The notes beneath the pieces are model-generated. The model had not been told where the DNA came from and searched no databases. It was given only the letters and a program-made list of their open reading frames with translations. The position numbers and the translations under genes were made by a program. A stretch of DNA of 37,737 nt from Flavobacteriales bacterium (GTDB taxonomy: Bacteria > Bacteroidota > Bacteroidia > Flavobacteriales_F > PHOS-HE28). The stretch spans positions 1 through 37,737 of the forward strand of contig JADJDP010000041.1 of the NCBI GenBank assembly GCA_016702645.1, written 5' to 3'. Shown here piece after piece: positions 17,413-25,727 of this stretch. Positions within the stretch are counted from its first letter, which is position 1; each line of letters opens with the position of its first letter.

Positions 17413-17781
17413 ATGATCCAACAGGAATCAAGGCTCAACGTGGCCGACAACAGCGGCGCCAAGGAAGTGCTCTGCATCCGGGTGCTCGGTGGCACCGCCC
17501 GCCGCTACGCCCGCATCGGTGACACCATCGTGGTGACCATCAAGCACGCCATGCCCAACGGCGGTGCCAAGAAGGGCACCGTTCACAAGGCGGTGGTGGT
17601 GCGCACGAAAAAGGAAATGCGCCGTAAGGACGGTAGCTACATCCGCTTCGATGACAACGCCGTGGTGCTGCTCGATGCGGCCGGCGAGATGAAAGGCACG
17701 CGCATCTTCGGCCCAGTGGCCAAGGAACTGCGCGAGAAGAAGTTCATGAAGATCATTTCCCTCGCACCCGAGGTGCTCTGA
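17413..17781 (+). CDS. rplN: 50S ribosomal protein L14
   Basis: 122 residues, the exact usual length. L14 forms intersubunit bridges and is the binding target of silencing factor RsfS. MIQQESRLNVADNSGAKEVL, TIKHAMPNGGAKKGTVHKAV and GTRIFGPVAKELREKKFMKI are near-invariant features. First gene of the spc section. Confidence 0.97.
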   Translation: MIQQESRLNVADNSGAKEVLCIRVLGGTARRYARIGDTIVVTIKHAMPNGGAKKGTVHKAVVVRTKKEMRRKDGSYIRFDDNAVVLLDAAGEMKGTRIFGPVAKELREKKFMKIISLAPEVL

Positions 17782-17784
17782 GCC

Positions 17785-18111
17785 ATGCAGAAGAAGACCC
17801 ACATCAAGAAAGGCGACCTGGTGAAGGTGCTCGCCGGTGAGGACCGCTCCAAGCAGGGGCGTGTGCTCGAGGTGGACCGTGACCGTGCGGTCGCCATCGT
17901 CGAGGGCCTCAACATCAACAAGAAGCACAGCAAGCCTTCCACGGCCAACCCCCAAGGTGGTATCGTGGACCAGGAGGGCCCCATCCATATCAGCAACCTC
18001 ATGCTCATCGACGCGAAGACCGGCGAACCCGGTCGCGTGGGACGCAAGGCGGATAAGGAAGGCAAGCTGGAGCGCTACGTGAAGACCAAGAAAACCGCGG
18101 CCAAAAAATGA
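17785..18111 (+). CDS. rplX: 50S ribosomal protein L24
   Basis: 108 residues. An assembly initiator near the tunnel exit. The KOW motif is seen as KKGDLVKVLAGEDRSKQGRV (about residues 8-27), followed by GLNINKKHSKPSTANPQGGI and IHISNLMLID. The stop overlaps the rplE start (ATGA). Length and motifs are normal. Confidence 0.96.
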   Translation: MQKKTHIKKGDLVKVLAGEDRSKQGRVLEVDRDRAVAIVEGLNINKKHSKPSTANPQGGIVDQEGPIHISNLMLIDAKTGEPGRVGRKADKEGKLERYVKTKKTAAKK

Positions 18112-18662
18112 GCTACCAACCAAGGCTCCGCGCCAAATACAGCAACGAGGTGGCACCCGCGCTCCAGAAGGAGTTCGGCTACACCAGCCCCATGCAGGTT
18201 CCCCGCCTGTTGAAGATCAGCTTGAACCAAGGCTTGGGCAGTGCCGTTGGAGATAAGAAAGTGGTGGAGAACGCCGTCGCAGAGATGAGCATCATCGCTG
18301 GCCAGAAGGCGGTATCGACCAACTCGCGCAAGGACATCAGCAACTTCAAATTGCGCAAAGGCATGCCCATCGGCGCGCGTGTCACCCTCCGTGGCGACCG
18401 CATGTACGAGTTCCTCGATCGTTTGATCGCGGTGAGCCTGCCCCGTACGCGCGACTTCCGTGGCGTGAAGGCCACCGGCTTCGATGGTCGTGGCAATTTC
18501 ACCATGGGCGTGAAGGAGCAGATCATCTTCCCGGAGATCGACATCGACAAGGTGACGAAGCTCCAAGGGATGGACATCACGTTCGTTACGAGCGCTGACA
18601 GTGATGAGGAGGCGAAGGCCCTGCTCACCGCCTTCGGCTTCCCGTTCTCCGACAAGAAATAA
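18108..18662 (+). CDS. rplE: 50S ribosomal protein L5
   Basis: 184 residues. L5 binds 5S rRNA and touches P-site tRNA. PRLRAKYSNEVAPALQKEF, the segment LLKISLNQGLGSAVGDKKVV and FRGVKATGFDGRGNFTMGVK with EQIIFPEIDIDKV are diagnostic. Overlaps rplX by four bases. No anomalies. Confidence 0.97.
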   Translation: MSYQPRLRAKYSNEVAPALQKEFGYTSPMQVPRLLKISLNQGLGSAVGDKKVVENAVAEMSIIAGQKAVSTNSRKDISNFKLRKGMPIGARVTLRGDRMYEFLDRLIAVSLPRTRDFRGVKATGFDGRGNFTMGVKEQIIFPEIDIDKVTKLQGMDITFVTSADSDEEAKALLTAFGFPFSDKK

Positions 18663-18680
18663 CGCCAAGCACAAGAGACC

Positions 18681-18950
18681 ATGGCCAAGGAAAGCATGAA
18701 GGCACGCGAGCGTAAGCGCGCCAAGATGGTGGAGAAGTACGCCGCCAAACGCGCCAAGCTCAAAGCGGCTGGCGATTGGGAGGGCTTGCAAAAGCTCCCT
18801 GCCAACGGAAGCAAAGTGCGCATGCACAATCGCTGCCAGCTCACCGGTCGCTCGCGCGGTTACATGCGCCTGTTCGGAGTCTCGCGAAACGTGTTCCGTC
18901 TAATGGCCCTGGAGGGAAAGATCCCGGGTGTGACCAAGGGCAGCTGGTAA
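18681..18950 (+). CDS. rpsN: 30S ribosomal protein S14
   Basis: 89 residues, the long zinc-free form: MAKESMKARERKRAKMVEKY at the start, no CxxC pair, and CQLTGRSRGYMRLFGVSRNV with KIPGVTKGSW at the end. S14 sits in the small-subunit head with S10 and S3. In keeping with the zinc-independent form, L36 in this cluster also lacks a zinc cysteine set. Confidence 0.96.
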   Translation: MAKESMKARERKRAKMVEKYAAKRAKLKAAGDWEGLQKLPANGSKVRMHNRCQLTGRSRGYMRLFGVSRNVFRLMALEGKIPGVTKGSW

Positions 18951-18996
18951 CAAGAATGCTATGGGTGCTGGCAACAGTGCCCCAAAAGAAAAGAAC

Positions 18997-19395
18997 ATGA
19001 CCACCGATCCGATCGCCGATTACCTGACCCGCTTGCGCAACGCCATCATGGCGCACAAGAAGGTCGTAGTGGTGCCCGCCAGCAACCTGAAGAAGGACAT
19101 TACGCGGATCCTTTACGACAAGGGCTACATCCTCTCCTGGAAAGCGGAGGAGGACGGCAAACAGGGCCTCATCAAGATCGCCCTGAAGTACGATTCGCAA
19201 ACGCGCCAAAGCGCCATCCGCGAGCTGAGCCGTGTGAGCACGCCCGGCCTGCGCAAATACGCCCATGCGGAGCAACTGCCCCGCGTGCTCAACGGCCTCG
19301 GCGTGGCCATCATCTCCACCAGCAAGGGCGTGATCACCGACAAGGAGGCACGCAGCCTCAACGTGGGTGGTGAAGTGCTGTGCTACGTGAGCTAA
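18997..19395 (+). CDS. rpsH: 30S ribosomal protein S8
   Basis: 132 residues from ATG at 18997 (MTTDPIADYLTRLRNAIMAH). An in-frame ATG at 18961 would add twelve residues without family similarity and is rejected. S8 organises the 16S central domain; in E. coli it represses the spc operon at the rplE start. The C-terminus STSKGVITDKEARSLNVGGE with VLCYVS carries the conserved STSKG loop that recognises rRNA. Confidence 0.97.
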   Translation: MTTDPIADYLTRLRNAIMAHKKVVVVPASNLKKDITRILYDKGYILSWKAEEDGKQGLIKIALKYDSQTRQSAIRELSRVSTPGLRKYAHAEQLPRVLNGLGVAIISTSKGVITDKEARSLNVGGEVLCYVS

Positions 19396-19408
19396 GACCA
19401 CCGAGAAG

Positions 19409-19963
19409 ATGTCACGCATAGGAAAAGCACCGATCAGTCTGCCCAAAGGGGTGGAGATCACCATCAGCGACAAGAACCTGGTGACCGTGAAAGGTCCGAA
19501 GGGTTCCTTGGAGCAAGCCGTTGACCCGGCCATCAGTCTGAAGAAGGATGGTGCCGTTGTAACGCTCGAACGTCCCAGCGATGCAAAGCCGCACCGTGCA
19601 AAACACGGTATGTACCGCTCGCTCATCGCCAATATGGTGAAGGGTGTGAGCGAAGGTTTCGTGATCGAGCAGGAACTGGTGGGTGTGGGTTACCGCGCAA
19701 CCGCCAAGGGCCAGCAATTGCAGCTCGCGCTCGGTTTCTCGCACACCGTGACACTGGTGTTGCCACCGCAGATCAAAGTGGCCGCAGCCCAGGAGAAAGG
19801 AAAGAACCCGATCATCCGTTTGGAATCGGTTGATAAGCAACTCATCGGCCAGGTGGCCGCCAAACTGCGCGCGCTGCGCAAGCCTGAGCCTTACAAAGGC
19901 AAAGGTGTCCGCTTCGTTGGTGAAGTGGTGCGTCGCAAAGCAGGTAAGGCCGCAGGTAAATAA
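19409..19963 (+). CDS. rplF: 50S ribosomal protein L6
   Basis: 184 residues. L6 lies near the sarcin-ricin loop. MSRIGKAPISLPKGVEITI, ITVKGPKGSLE-like LVTVKGPKGSLEQAV, GVGYRATAKGQQLQLALGFS and KPEPYKGKGVRFVGEVVRRK are all family signatures; the last is the near-invariant C-terminal motif. Confidence 0.97.
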   Translation: MSRIGKAPISLPKGVEITISDKNLVTVKGPKGSLEQAVDPAISLKKDGAVVTLERPSDAKPHRAKHGMYRSLIANMVKGVSEGFVIEQELVGVGYRATAKGQQLQLALGFSHTVTLVLPPQIKVAAAQEKGKNPIIRLESVDKQLIGQVAAKLRALRKPEPYKGKGVRFVGEVVRRKAGKAAGK

Positions 19964-19971
19964 GCACAGCC

Positions 19972-20325
19972 ATGGCATTCAGCAGGAGCGCACGCAGAGA
20001 GAAGATCAGGACCCGGGTTCGCAAGAACCTTGCGGGCACGCCCGAGCGTCCCCGTCTCACGGTCTTCCGCAGCAACACGGGCATGTATGCCCAGATCATC
20101 GACGACGAGGCCGGCCGCACGCTGGTGAGCGCCTCTTCGTTGAAGGACAAGAAGGCCAACGGCGTTCCCAAGTTGGAGCAGGCCAAGTTGGTCGGTCAGG
20201 CCATCGCCGAGAAGGCGAAGGCGGCTGGCATCGACAAGGTCGTCTTCGACCGCAGTGGCTACTTGTACCATGGCCGGGTGAAAGCCCTTGCCGACGCCGC
20301 CCGCGAAGCAGGCCTCAACTTCTGA
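19972..20325 (+). CDS. rplR: 50S ribosomal protein L18
   Basis: 117 residues. Carries 5S rRNA into the large subunit with L5. RIRTRVRKNL-like KIRTRVRKNLAGTPERPRL, VFRSNTGMYAQIIDDEAGRT and the end FDRSGYLYHGRVKALADAAR with EAGLNF match the family. Eight bases separate it from rplF. Confidence 0.97.
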   Translation: MAFSRSARREKIRTRVRKNLAGTPERPRLTVFRSNTGMYAQIIDDEAGRTLVSASSLKDKKANGVPKLEQAKLVGQAIAEKAKAAGIDKVVFDRSGYLYHGRVKALADAAREAGLNF

Positions 20326-20337
20326 TCATCCCCCATC

Positions 20338-20856
20338 ATGTCTGAGACGAACATCAAGAAGGTAAAGAGCAGCGACCTCGAGCTGAAGGACAAGCTCGTT
20401 GCGCTGAACCGCGTGACCAAGGTTACCAAGGGTGGCCGCACCTTCACCTTCGCTGCCATCGTGGTGGTGGGCAATGAGAACGGGGTGGTCGGTCACGGTC
20501 TTGGCAAAGCCAAGGAAGTGCAGGAGGCCATCGCCAAGGGAATCGATGATGCGAAGAAGAACCTGGTGAAGGTGCCGGTGATGAAGGGGACGATCCCCCA
20601 TTCACAAGAGGGCAAGTTCGCCGGTGCTCAGGTGTTCCTGAAGCCCGCAGCGCACGGTACCGGCGTGATCGCCGGTGGTGCCATGCGCGCTGTGCTGGAG
20701 AGCGTGGGGGTCACCGACGTATTGGCCAAGAGCAAGGGTAGCAGTAACCCGCACAACGTGGTGAAGGCGACCATCGAGGCCCTCACGAGCTTGCGTGATG
20801 CGAACCAGGTGTCGCGTCAGCGTGGTGTGAAACTGGAGCGTGTTTTCAACGGATAG
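20338..20856 (+). CDS. rpsE: 30S ribosomal protein S5
   Basis: 172 residues. S5 shapes the mRNA entry tunnel with S3 and S4 and affects fidelity. LKDKLVALNRVTKVTKGGRT, the loop NENGVVGHGLGKAKEVQEAI and KPAAHGTGVIAGGAMRAVLE are conserved; the C-terminus shows the expected SSNPHNVVKAT. No deviations. Confidence 0.97.
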   Translation: MSETNIKKVKSSDLELKDKLVALNRVTKVTKGGRTFTFAAIVVVGNENGVVGHGLGKAKEVQEAIAKGIDDAKKNLVKVPVMKGTIPHSQEGKFAGAQVFLKPAAHGTGVIAGGAMRAVLESVGVTDVLAKSKGSSNPHNVVKATIEALTSLRDANQVSRQRGVKLERVFNG

Positions 20857-20887
20857 ACAACGAACCGGCCTCGCCGGTACGATAACA

Positions 20888-21067
20888 ATGAGCAAGATCA
20901 TCATCACCCAGACCGGCAGCCAGATCAAGTGCCCCGCTCGCCAGAAGGCGACCCTGAAGGCCTTGGGCTTGGGCCGTATCGGCAAGAGCACTGTTGTTGA
21001 AGGCAGCCCGCAAGTGCTCGGCATGGTGCGCAAAGTGGAGCATCTGGTGAGCGTGGAGCAGGCTTGA
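20888..21067 (+). CDS. rpmD: 50S ribosomal protein L30
   Basis: 59 residues from ATG at 20888 (MSKIIITQTGSQIKCPARQK). The frame is open from 20840, inside rpsE, but that part has no similarity. Signatures: TLKALGLGRIGKSTVVEGSP and MVRKVEHLVSV. Normal bacterial short form. Confidence 0.95.
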   Translation: MSKIIITQTGSQIKCPARQKATLKALGLGRIGKSTVVEGSPQVLGMVRKVEHLVSVEQA

Positions 21068-21087
21068 ACTTTTTGAAGCGAACGATC

Positions 21088-21555
21088 ATGGACCTGAGCA
21101 CACTGAAACCGGCCAAAGGAGCCACCAAGAAGAACAAGCGCATGGGCCGCGGCCAAGGCAGCGGTAAAGGCGGCACGTCCGGCAAAGGCCACAAGGGCCA
21201 GAAGGCCGGCACGGGCTACAATCGCAAGCGCGGTTTCGAAGGAGGCCAGACACCCTTGGTGCGCCGCCTGCCGAAGTTCGGCTTCACCAACCCCACGCGT
21301 GTTGAGTACAAGGGCATCAACTTGGACGCTATCCAAGGCTTGGCCGATGCGAAGGGACTTACGGTGATCGATCCGACGGTGCTTCGCGCCAACGGCCTGA
21401 TCGCCCGTAACGACAAACTCAAGGTGCTGGGCCGCGGCGAAGTCACCGGTGCCCTCACCATCACGGCGCACGCCTTCAGCGCCACGGCCAAAGCGGCCAT
21501 CGAGGCGAAAGGAGGCAAAGTGGAGATCATCGCAAGCGTAGCAGCGAAGGCATGA
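21088..21555 (+). CDS. rplO: 50S ribosomal protein L15
   Basis: 155 residues from ATG at 21088 (MDLSTLKPAKGATKKNKRMG); an in-frame ATG at 21064 is less likely. L15 is a late assembly protein of the large subunit. GRGQGSGKGGTSGKGHKGQK is the classic Gly/Lys-rich segment, followed by GGQTPLVRRLPKFGFTNP. The stop overlaps the secY start by four bases (ATGA). Confidence 0.96.
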   Translation: MDLSTLKPAKGATKKNKRMGRGQGSGKGGTSGKGHKGQKAGTGYNRKRGFEGGQTPLVRRLPKFGFTNPTRVEYKGINLDAIQGLADAKGLTVIDPTVLRANGLIARNDKLKVLGRGEVTGALTITAHAFSATAKAAIEAKGGKVEIIASVAAKA

Positions 21556-22884
21556 AGAACCTGATCGAAACGATCAAGAACATCTGGCGCATCGATGAGT
21601 TGCGCAACCGCATCCTCATTACACTGGGTTTGCTGTTGGTGTACCGCATCGGAAGTTTCATCGTGCTGCCCGGTGTGGATAGCGCGGTGATGGCCCAGAA
21701 CGCTGCGAGCGGTGGTAGCGGCATCGTGGAGATCCTCTCGATCTTCACCGGTGGTGCGTTCACCCGTGCCAGCATTTTCGCCTTGGGCATCATGCCCTAC
21801 ATCTCGGCGTCCATCATCATGCAGCTGGCAGGTATCGCCATCCCGGCGGTGCAGAAGAAGCAGAAGGAGGAAAGTGGTCGACGCCAGTTGAACCAGTGGA
21901 CCCGCTACCTCACGATCCTCATTTGCGTGGCGCAGGCTCCGGGTTACATCTTCACCACGATCGAGCCCGATGCCGCTCCGTTGGACGACAAGTTCTGGCT
22001 GATGACGAGCGTGATCATCCTCACCGCGAGCACCTTGTTCGTGATGTGGTTGGGCGAGCGTATCACCGAGCGTGGCCTTGGCAATGGTATCTCTCTCATC
22101 ATCATGATCGGCATCCTGGCGCAGTTCCCGCAGAGCTTCGCACAGGAAGTGGTGGGTCGCATGGGTCCCGGCGGCGGTGGTCTCGTGCTGCTTCTCGTTG
22201 AAGTGGTACTTTGGGTGCTCATCATAGCGGGTTGCATCCTGTTGGTGCAGGGCACGCGACGCATCCCGGTCCAGTTCGCCAAGCGTGTGCAAGGCAACAA
22301 GCAGTACGGTGGTGTGCGCAACTACATCCCGCTCAAGGTCAACGCAGCGGGTGTGATGCCCATCATCTTCGCTCAGGCGATCGTGCTCATTCCCGATGTA
22401 CATCGCACAGGCGTTCGATGAACCACCACAATGGCTCATCGGTCTTGCCAGCAACCAAGGCTGGGCCTACAACATCTCGTTGTTCCTGATGGTGGTGATC
22501 TTCACCTACTTCTATACCGCCATCACGGTGAACCCGAACCAACTGGCCGACGACATGAAGCGCAACGGCGGCTTCATCCCGGGTGTGAAACCCGGCAAGA
22601 GCACGGCCAGCCATATCGATGAACTGCTTTCCCGCATTACCCTGCCCGGTGCCATCTTCCTGGGCTTGGTGGCCATCCTTCCGGCCTTCGCGGGCATGGC
22701 GGGGATCAAGCAGGGCTTCGCGCAGTTCTTCGGAGGTACCTCATTGTTGATCATGGTGGGCGTGTTGTTGGACACGCTGCAGCAGATCGAAAGTCATTTG
22801 TTGATGCGCCATTACGATGGATTGATGAAGAGCGGGCGCATCAAGGGACGTAGTCAAGGAGCGGCCTACGGCATGGCTGGATAG
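21552..22884 (+). CDS. secY: Preprotein translocase subunit SecY, one-base frameshift at about 22395
   Basis: The channel of the Sec translocon, ten membrane segments, about 444 residues. Frame one from MKNLIETIKNIWRIDELRNR has hydrophobic segments and GGAFTRASIFALGIMPYISA, the TM2 motif. It runs to AGVMPIIFAQAIVLIP, then the frame is lost; the next frame continues MYIAQAFDEPPQWLIG to AYGMAG. The DNA at the joint reads ATTCCCGATGTAC; removing one G gives ATT CCC ATG TAC and a single normal-length protein. SecY is essential, so this is probably an extra base in the assembly. The position after rplO is standard. Confidence 0.95.
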
Positions 22885-22886
22885 AC

Positions 22887-23693
22887 ATGGGGAGCAAGCC
22901 CCTGGTCCATCTGAGCGATGACGAGATCGCGGTGTTGAAGGAGAGTTCTTTGCTTGTTGGGAAGACCTTGGCCGAAGTGGCGAAACACATCGCCCCCGGC
23001 GTCACCACCGGTGAACTGGACCGCTTGGCGGAAGAGTTCATCCGGGACAATGGTGCCATTCCGGGATTCAAGGGCCTGTACGATTGTCCGAGCACGCTGT
23101 TGATCAGCGTGAACGAGCAGGTGGTGCATGGCCTGCCGGGCGACCGGCAGTTGCGCGATGGCGATATCGCCAGCGTGGACTGCGGTGTGCTGATGAACGG
23201 TTTCTACGGCGACAGCGCATACACCTTCATGGTGGGCGACGTGGCCGAGCCGGTGAAGAAGCTCCTTCGTGTTACGCGTGAATGCCTGGACAAGGGCATT
23301 GCCGCTGCAACCGAAGGCAACCGCACGGGCGACATCGGATACGCGATCCAGCAGCATGCCGAGAGCAATGGCTATGGTGTGGTGCGCGAGCTGGTGGGGC
23401 ACGGTGTGGGACGCAAGCTCCACGAAGCCCCGGAAGTGCCGAACTACGGCAAACGTGGGCACGGTGTGAAGTTGCGAACGGGCATGGTGCTCGCCATCGA
23501 ACCCATGATCAATATGGGGGTGAAGGAAGTGAAGCAGCTCGCCGATGGTTGGACCGTGGTATCGCGCGATGGGAAACCGAGCGCGCACTACGAGCACAAC
23601 GTGGCGGTTGGCGCAGGCAAAGCCGAGGTCTTGTCAACGTTCAGTTACATCGAGGATGTGCTGAAGAAGAAAGGAGAATTGATTACCGCTTAG
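22887..23693 (+). CDS. map: Type I methionine aminopeptidase
   Basis: 268 residues. Removes the initiator Met from new proteins in the cytoplasm. The five metal ligands are visible in context: Asp in ASVDCGVLMNGFYGDSAYTF (two Asp), His in GHGVGRKLHEAPEVPNY, Glu in AIEPMINMG and Glu in SAHYEHNVAV. The start at 22887 overlaps the end of secY (TAG ACATGG context, two bases apart). MGSKPLVHLSDDEIAVLKES fits the family. Placement between secY and infA is common in this phylum. Confidence 0.96.
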   Translation: MGSKPLVHLSDDEIAVLKESSLLVGKTLAEVAKHIAPGVTTGELDRLAEEFIRDNGAIPGFKGLYDCPSTLLISVNEQVVHGLPGDRQLRDGDIASVDCGVLMNGFYGDSAYTFMVGDVAEPVKKLLRVTRECLDKGIAAATEGNRTGDIGYAIQQHAESNGYGVVRELVGHGVGRKLHEAPEVPNYGKRGHGVKLRTGMVLAIEPMINMGVKEVKQLADGWTVVSRDGKPSAHYEHNVAVGAGKAEVLSTFSYIEDVLKKKGELITA

Positions 23694-23695
23694 GT

Positions 23696-23711
23696 GCGCA
23701 TCATGATGCGC
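23696..23711. repeat. REP-like perfect palindrome after map
   Basis: GCGCATCATGATGCGC, a perfect 16-base palindrome beginning three bases after the map stop and preceded by TTAGGT. It shares the core ATCATGAT with the element at 26728-26745. On RNA it would form a hairpin between map and infA and could stabilise the upstream message or slow transcription. Confidence 0.6.
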
Positions 23712-23760
23712 CCGAAGTGGTGATCGCAACGGATGGAGAAAGAAGAACGAACGGAAAGGA

Positions 23761-23982
23761 ATGAGCAAGACAGGGACCATAGAGCAGGACGGCGTCATCA
23801 AAGAGGCGCTGAGCAATGCCATGTTCCGTGTTGAGCTGGAGAACGGTCACATCATCGTCGCCCACATCTCGGGCAAGATGCGGATGCACTACATCCGGAT
23901 CCTGCCCGGTGACAAGGTGAAAGTGGAGATGAGCCCGTACGACCTGAGCAAAGGGCGCATCTCCTTCCGATACAAGAGCTAA
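23761..23982 (+). CDS. infA: Translation initiation factor IF-1
   Basis: 73 residues, OB fold. KTGTIEQDGVIKEALSNAMF, RVELENGHIIVAHISGKMRM and YIRILPGDKVKVEMSPYDLS with KGRISFRYK are near-identical to the family. It binds the A site during initiation. It follows map by 67 bases containing the palindrome at 23696-23711. Confidence 0.97.
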   Translation: MSKTGTIEQDGVIKEALSNAMFRVELENGHIIVAHISGKMRMHYIRILPGDKVKVEMSPYDLSKGRISFRYKS

Positions 23983-23996
23983 GACAACAGGAAACC

Positions 23997-24113
23997 ATGA
24001 AGGTCAGGGCCTCCCTCAAACCACGCTCAGCGGACTGCAAGATCGTCCGCCGCAAAGGGCGTCTGTACATCATCAACAAGAAGAACCCGAAGTTCAAGCA
24101 GCGTCAGGGCTGA
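23997..24113 (+). CDS. rpmJ: 50S ribosomal protein L36, zinc-free form
   Basis: 38 residues, MKVRASLKPRSADCKIVRRK then GRLYIINKKNPKFKQRQG. The family normally has CxxC, Cys and His for zinc; here only one Cys remains and the first ligand pair and His are absent, the known zinc-independent form. It begins 14 bases after infA and precedes rpsM by 13 bases, the standard order. Confidence 0.96.
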   Translation: MKVRASLKPRSADCKIVRRKGRLYIINKKNPKFKQRQG

Positions 24114-24126
24114 TAAACGCACGAGC

Positions 24127-24504
24127 ATGGCACGTATCGCAGGTATCGACCTACCCAAGACCAAGCGGGGCTGCATAGGCCTCACGTACATCTACGGCAT
24201 TGGCCGCAGCACCGCCCTCGAGATCCTCGAGAAGGCGGGCGTTGATCCAGACACCAAGGTGGACGACTGGAGCGATGATGAACAGGCGCACATCCGCACC
24301 TACATCAACGAGCACATCAAGGTGGAGGGTGCCCTGCGCAGCGAGTCGCAGTTGAGCATCAAGCGCTTGGTGGACATCGGTAGCTACCGTGGCCAGCGCC
24401 ACCGCAGCGGCCTCCCCGTTCGTGGCCAGCGCACCCGCACCAACAGCCGCACCCGCAAGGGCAAGCGCAAGACCGTGGCGAACAAGAAGAAAGCGACCAA
24501 GTAG
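24127..24504 (+). CDS. rpsM: 30S ribosomal protein S13
   Basis: 125 residues. S13 contacts P-site tRNA and bridges to the large subunit. MARIAGIDLPKTKRGCIGLT, YIYGIGRSTALEILEKAGVD and the C-terminal RGQRHRSGLPVRGQRTRTNS with KGKRKTVANKKKA are diagnostic. The basic tail that reaches the tRNA is complete. Confidence 0.97.
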   Translation: MARIAGIDLPKTKRGCIGLTYIYGIGRSTALEILEKAGVDPDTKVDDWSDDEQAHIRTYINEHIKVEGALRSESQLSIKRLVDIGSYRGQRHRSGLPVRGQRTRTNSRTRKGKRKTVANKKKATK

Positions 24505-24515
24505 GGATGCTGATC

Positions 24516-24530
24516 CGCCCGATCTGGGCG
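24516..24530. repeat. Short hairpin between rpsM and rpsK
   Basis: CGCCC, a 5-base loop and GGGCG lie 12 bases after the rpsM stop. It is a weak structure and may be a degraded relative of the REP-like elements found elsewhere in this cluster. Confidence 0.3.
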
Positions 24531-24564
24531 CGATCGGTTCCTCAACCGACCAATCGAAACGACA

Positions 24565-24981
24565 ATGGCAAAGCAGACAACAGAAGGCAAAGGCGGTGCT
24601 GCCGCTGGCAAGAAGAAGAAGAAGAACGTGGTGGTGGAAGCCTACGGACAGGCCCACATCCAAGCCACGTTCAACAACCTGATCGTGAGCCTCACCAACA
24701 ACAAAGGCGAGGTGATCAGCTGGTCTTCTTCGGGCAAGCAGGGCTTCCGCGGAAGCAAGAAGAACACCCCGTACGCGGGCCAGGTGAGCGCCGAAGAGGC
24801 TGCTCGCGAGGCGCACGAACTGGGCCTGCGCAAAGTGAAGGTCTTCGTGAAAGGTCCCGGCGGTGGTCGCGAAAGCGCCATTCGCGCCCTGCACAACAGC
24901 GGCGTGGAAGTGACCGAGATCGTCGATATCACACCCATGCCCCACAACGGCTGCCGTCCACCCAAGAAGCGCCGCGTATAA
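24565..24981 (+). CDS. rpsK: 30S ribosomal protein S11
   Basis: 138 residues. A platform protein contacting the E-site. The N-terminal basic segment AAAGKKKKKNVVVEAYGQAH is longer than in E. coli but usual here. QATFNNLIVSLTNNKGEVIS, GPGGGRESAIRALHNSGVEV and ITPMPHNGCRPPKKRRV, with the near-invariant C-terminus, identify it. Confidence 0.97.
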   Translation: MAKQTTEGKGGAAAGKKKKKNVVVEAYGQAHIQATFNNLIVSLTNNKGEVISWSSSGKQGFRGSKKNTPYAGQVSAEEAAREAHELGLRKVKVFVKGPGGGRESAIRALHNSGVEVTEIVDITPMPHNGCRPPKKRRV

Positions 24982-24991
24982 ACACAAACCC

Positions 24992-25016
24992 GTAGGAGCG
25001 CGTGGACGCGCGCTCC
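24992..25016. repeat. REP-like element between rpsK and rpsD
   Basis: GTAG at 24992-24995 leads into GGAGCGCG (24995-25002), a 6-base loop and CGCGCTCC (25009-25016), an 8-base stem. GTAG before an imperfect palindrome is the layout of REP elements mobilised by RAYT transposases. No RAYT gene is in the window. Confidence 0.55.
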
Positions 25017-25052
25017 GTTGTTGGTGCAGAACGCACCCAAAAGCAAAGAAGA

Positions 25053-25658
25053 ATGGCACGTTACACAGGACCCAAGACCCGCATCGCCCGCAAGTTCAAG
25101 GAGGCGATATTCGGCCCGGACAAATGGATGGAGCGCAAGCCCCATTCCCCCGGCCAGCATGGCCCCACCAAGCGCCGCAAGAAGGAAAGCGAATACGCCA
25201 CGCAGCTCCAAGAGAAGCAGAAGGCGAAGTACACCTACGGCATCCTCGAGCGCCAGTTCGAGAAGATGTACCATACCGCATCCAGCAAGAAGGGCATCAC
25301 CGGTGAGGTGCTGCTGCAACTCTGCGAAGCCCGCTTGGACAACACGGTGTACCGCCTTGGCATTTCGCCCACCCGTCGTGGTGCGCGCCAACTCGTTGCT
25401 CACGGCCACATCACCGTGGACGGTGGCGTGGTGACCATCCCGAGCTACACATTGCGCCCCGGCCAGAGCATTGCGGTGCGTGAGAAGAGCCGTTCCCTGG
25501 AGACCATCAGCAACAGCGTGGGCGTGAACAGCAAGCGTTTCGACTGGCTGGATTGGAACGGTACCAACCTCACCGGCAAGTTCATCGCCATGCCCGAGCG
25601 GGCGCAGATCCCCGAGAACATCCGCGAGCAACTGATCGTGGAATTGTACTCCAAGTAA
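25053..25658 (+). CDS. rpsD: 30S ribosomal protein S4
   Basis: 201 residues from ATG at 25053 (MARYTGPKTRIARKFKEAIF). A GTG at 25002 in the same frame lies inside the hairpin and is rejected. S4 starts 16S rRNA assembly and helps to form the mRNA entry site. The S4 domain is seen as RLDNTVYRLGISPTRRGARQ and LVAHGHITVDGGVVTIPSY. In E. coli S4 represses the alpha operon. Confidence 0.97.
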   Translation: MARYTGPKTRIARKFKEAIFGPDKWMERKPHSPGQHGPTKRRKKESEYATQLQEKQKAKYTYGILERQFEKMYHTASSKKGITGEVLLQLCEARLDNTVYRLGISPTRRGARQLVAHGHITVDGGVVTIPSYTLRPGQSIAVREKSRSLETISNSVGVNSKRFDWLDWNGTNLTGKFIAMPERAQIPENIREQLIVELYSK

Positions 25659-25727
25659 GAGCCCTGGGGGCACGAACGCGGAGAAGGAAGAGCGAAGACC
25701 AACCAACGAACAACGACCCAACACACC

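Noticed and set aside
24982..25052. tRNA or small RNA between rpsK and rpsD
   Set aside because: Only a single short hairpin is present; no cloverleaf, anticodon arm or CCA-like end can be drawn.
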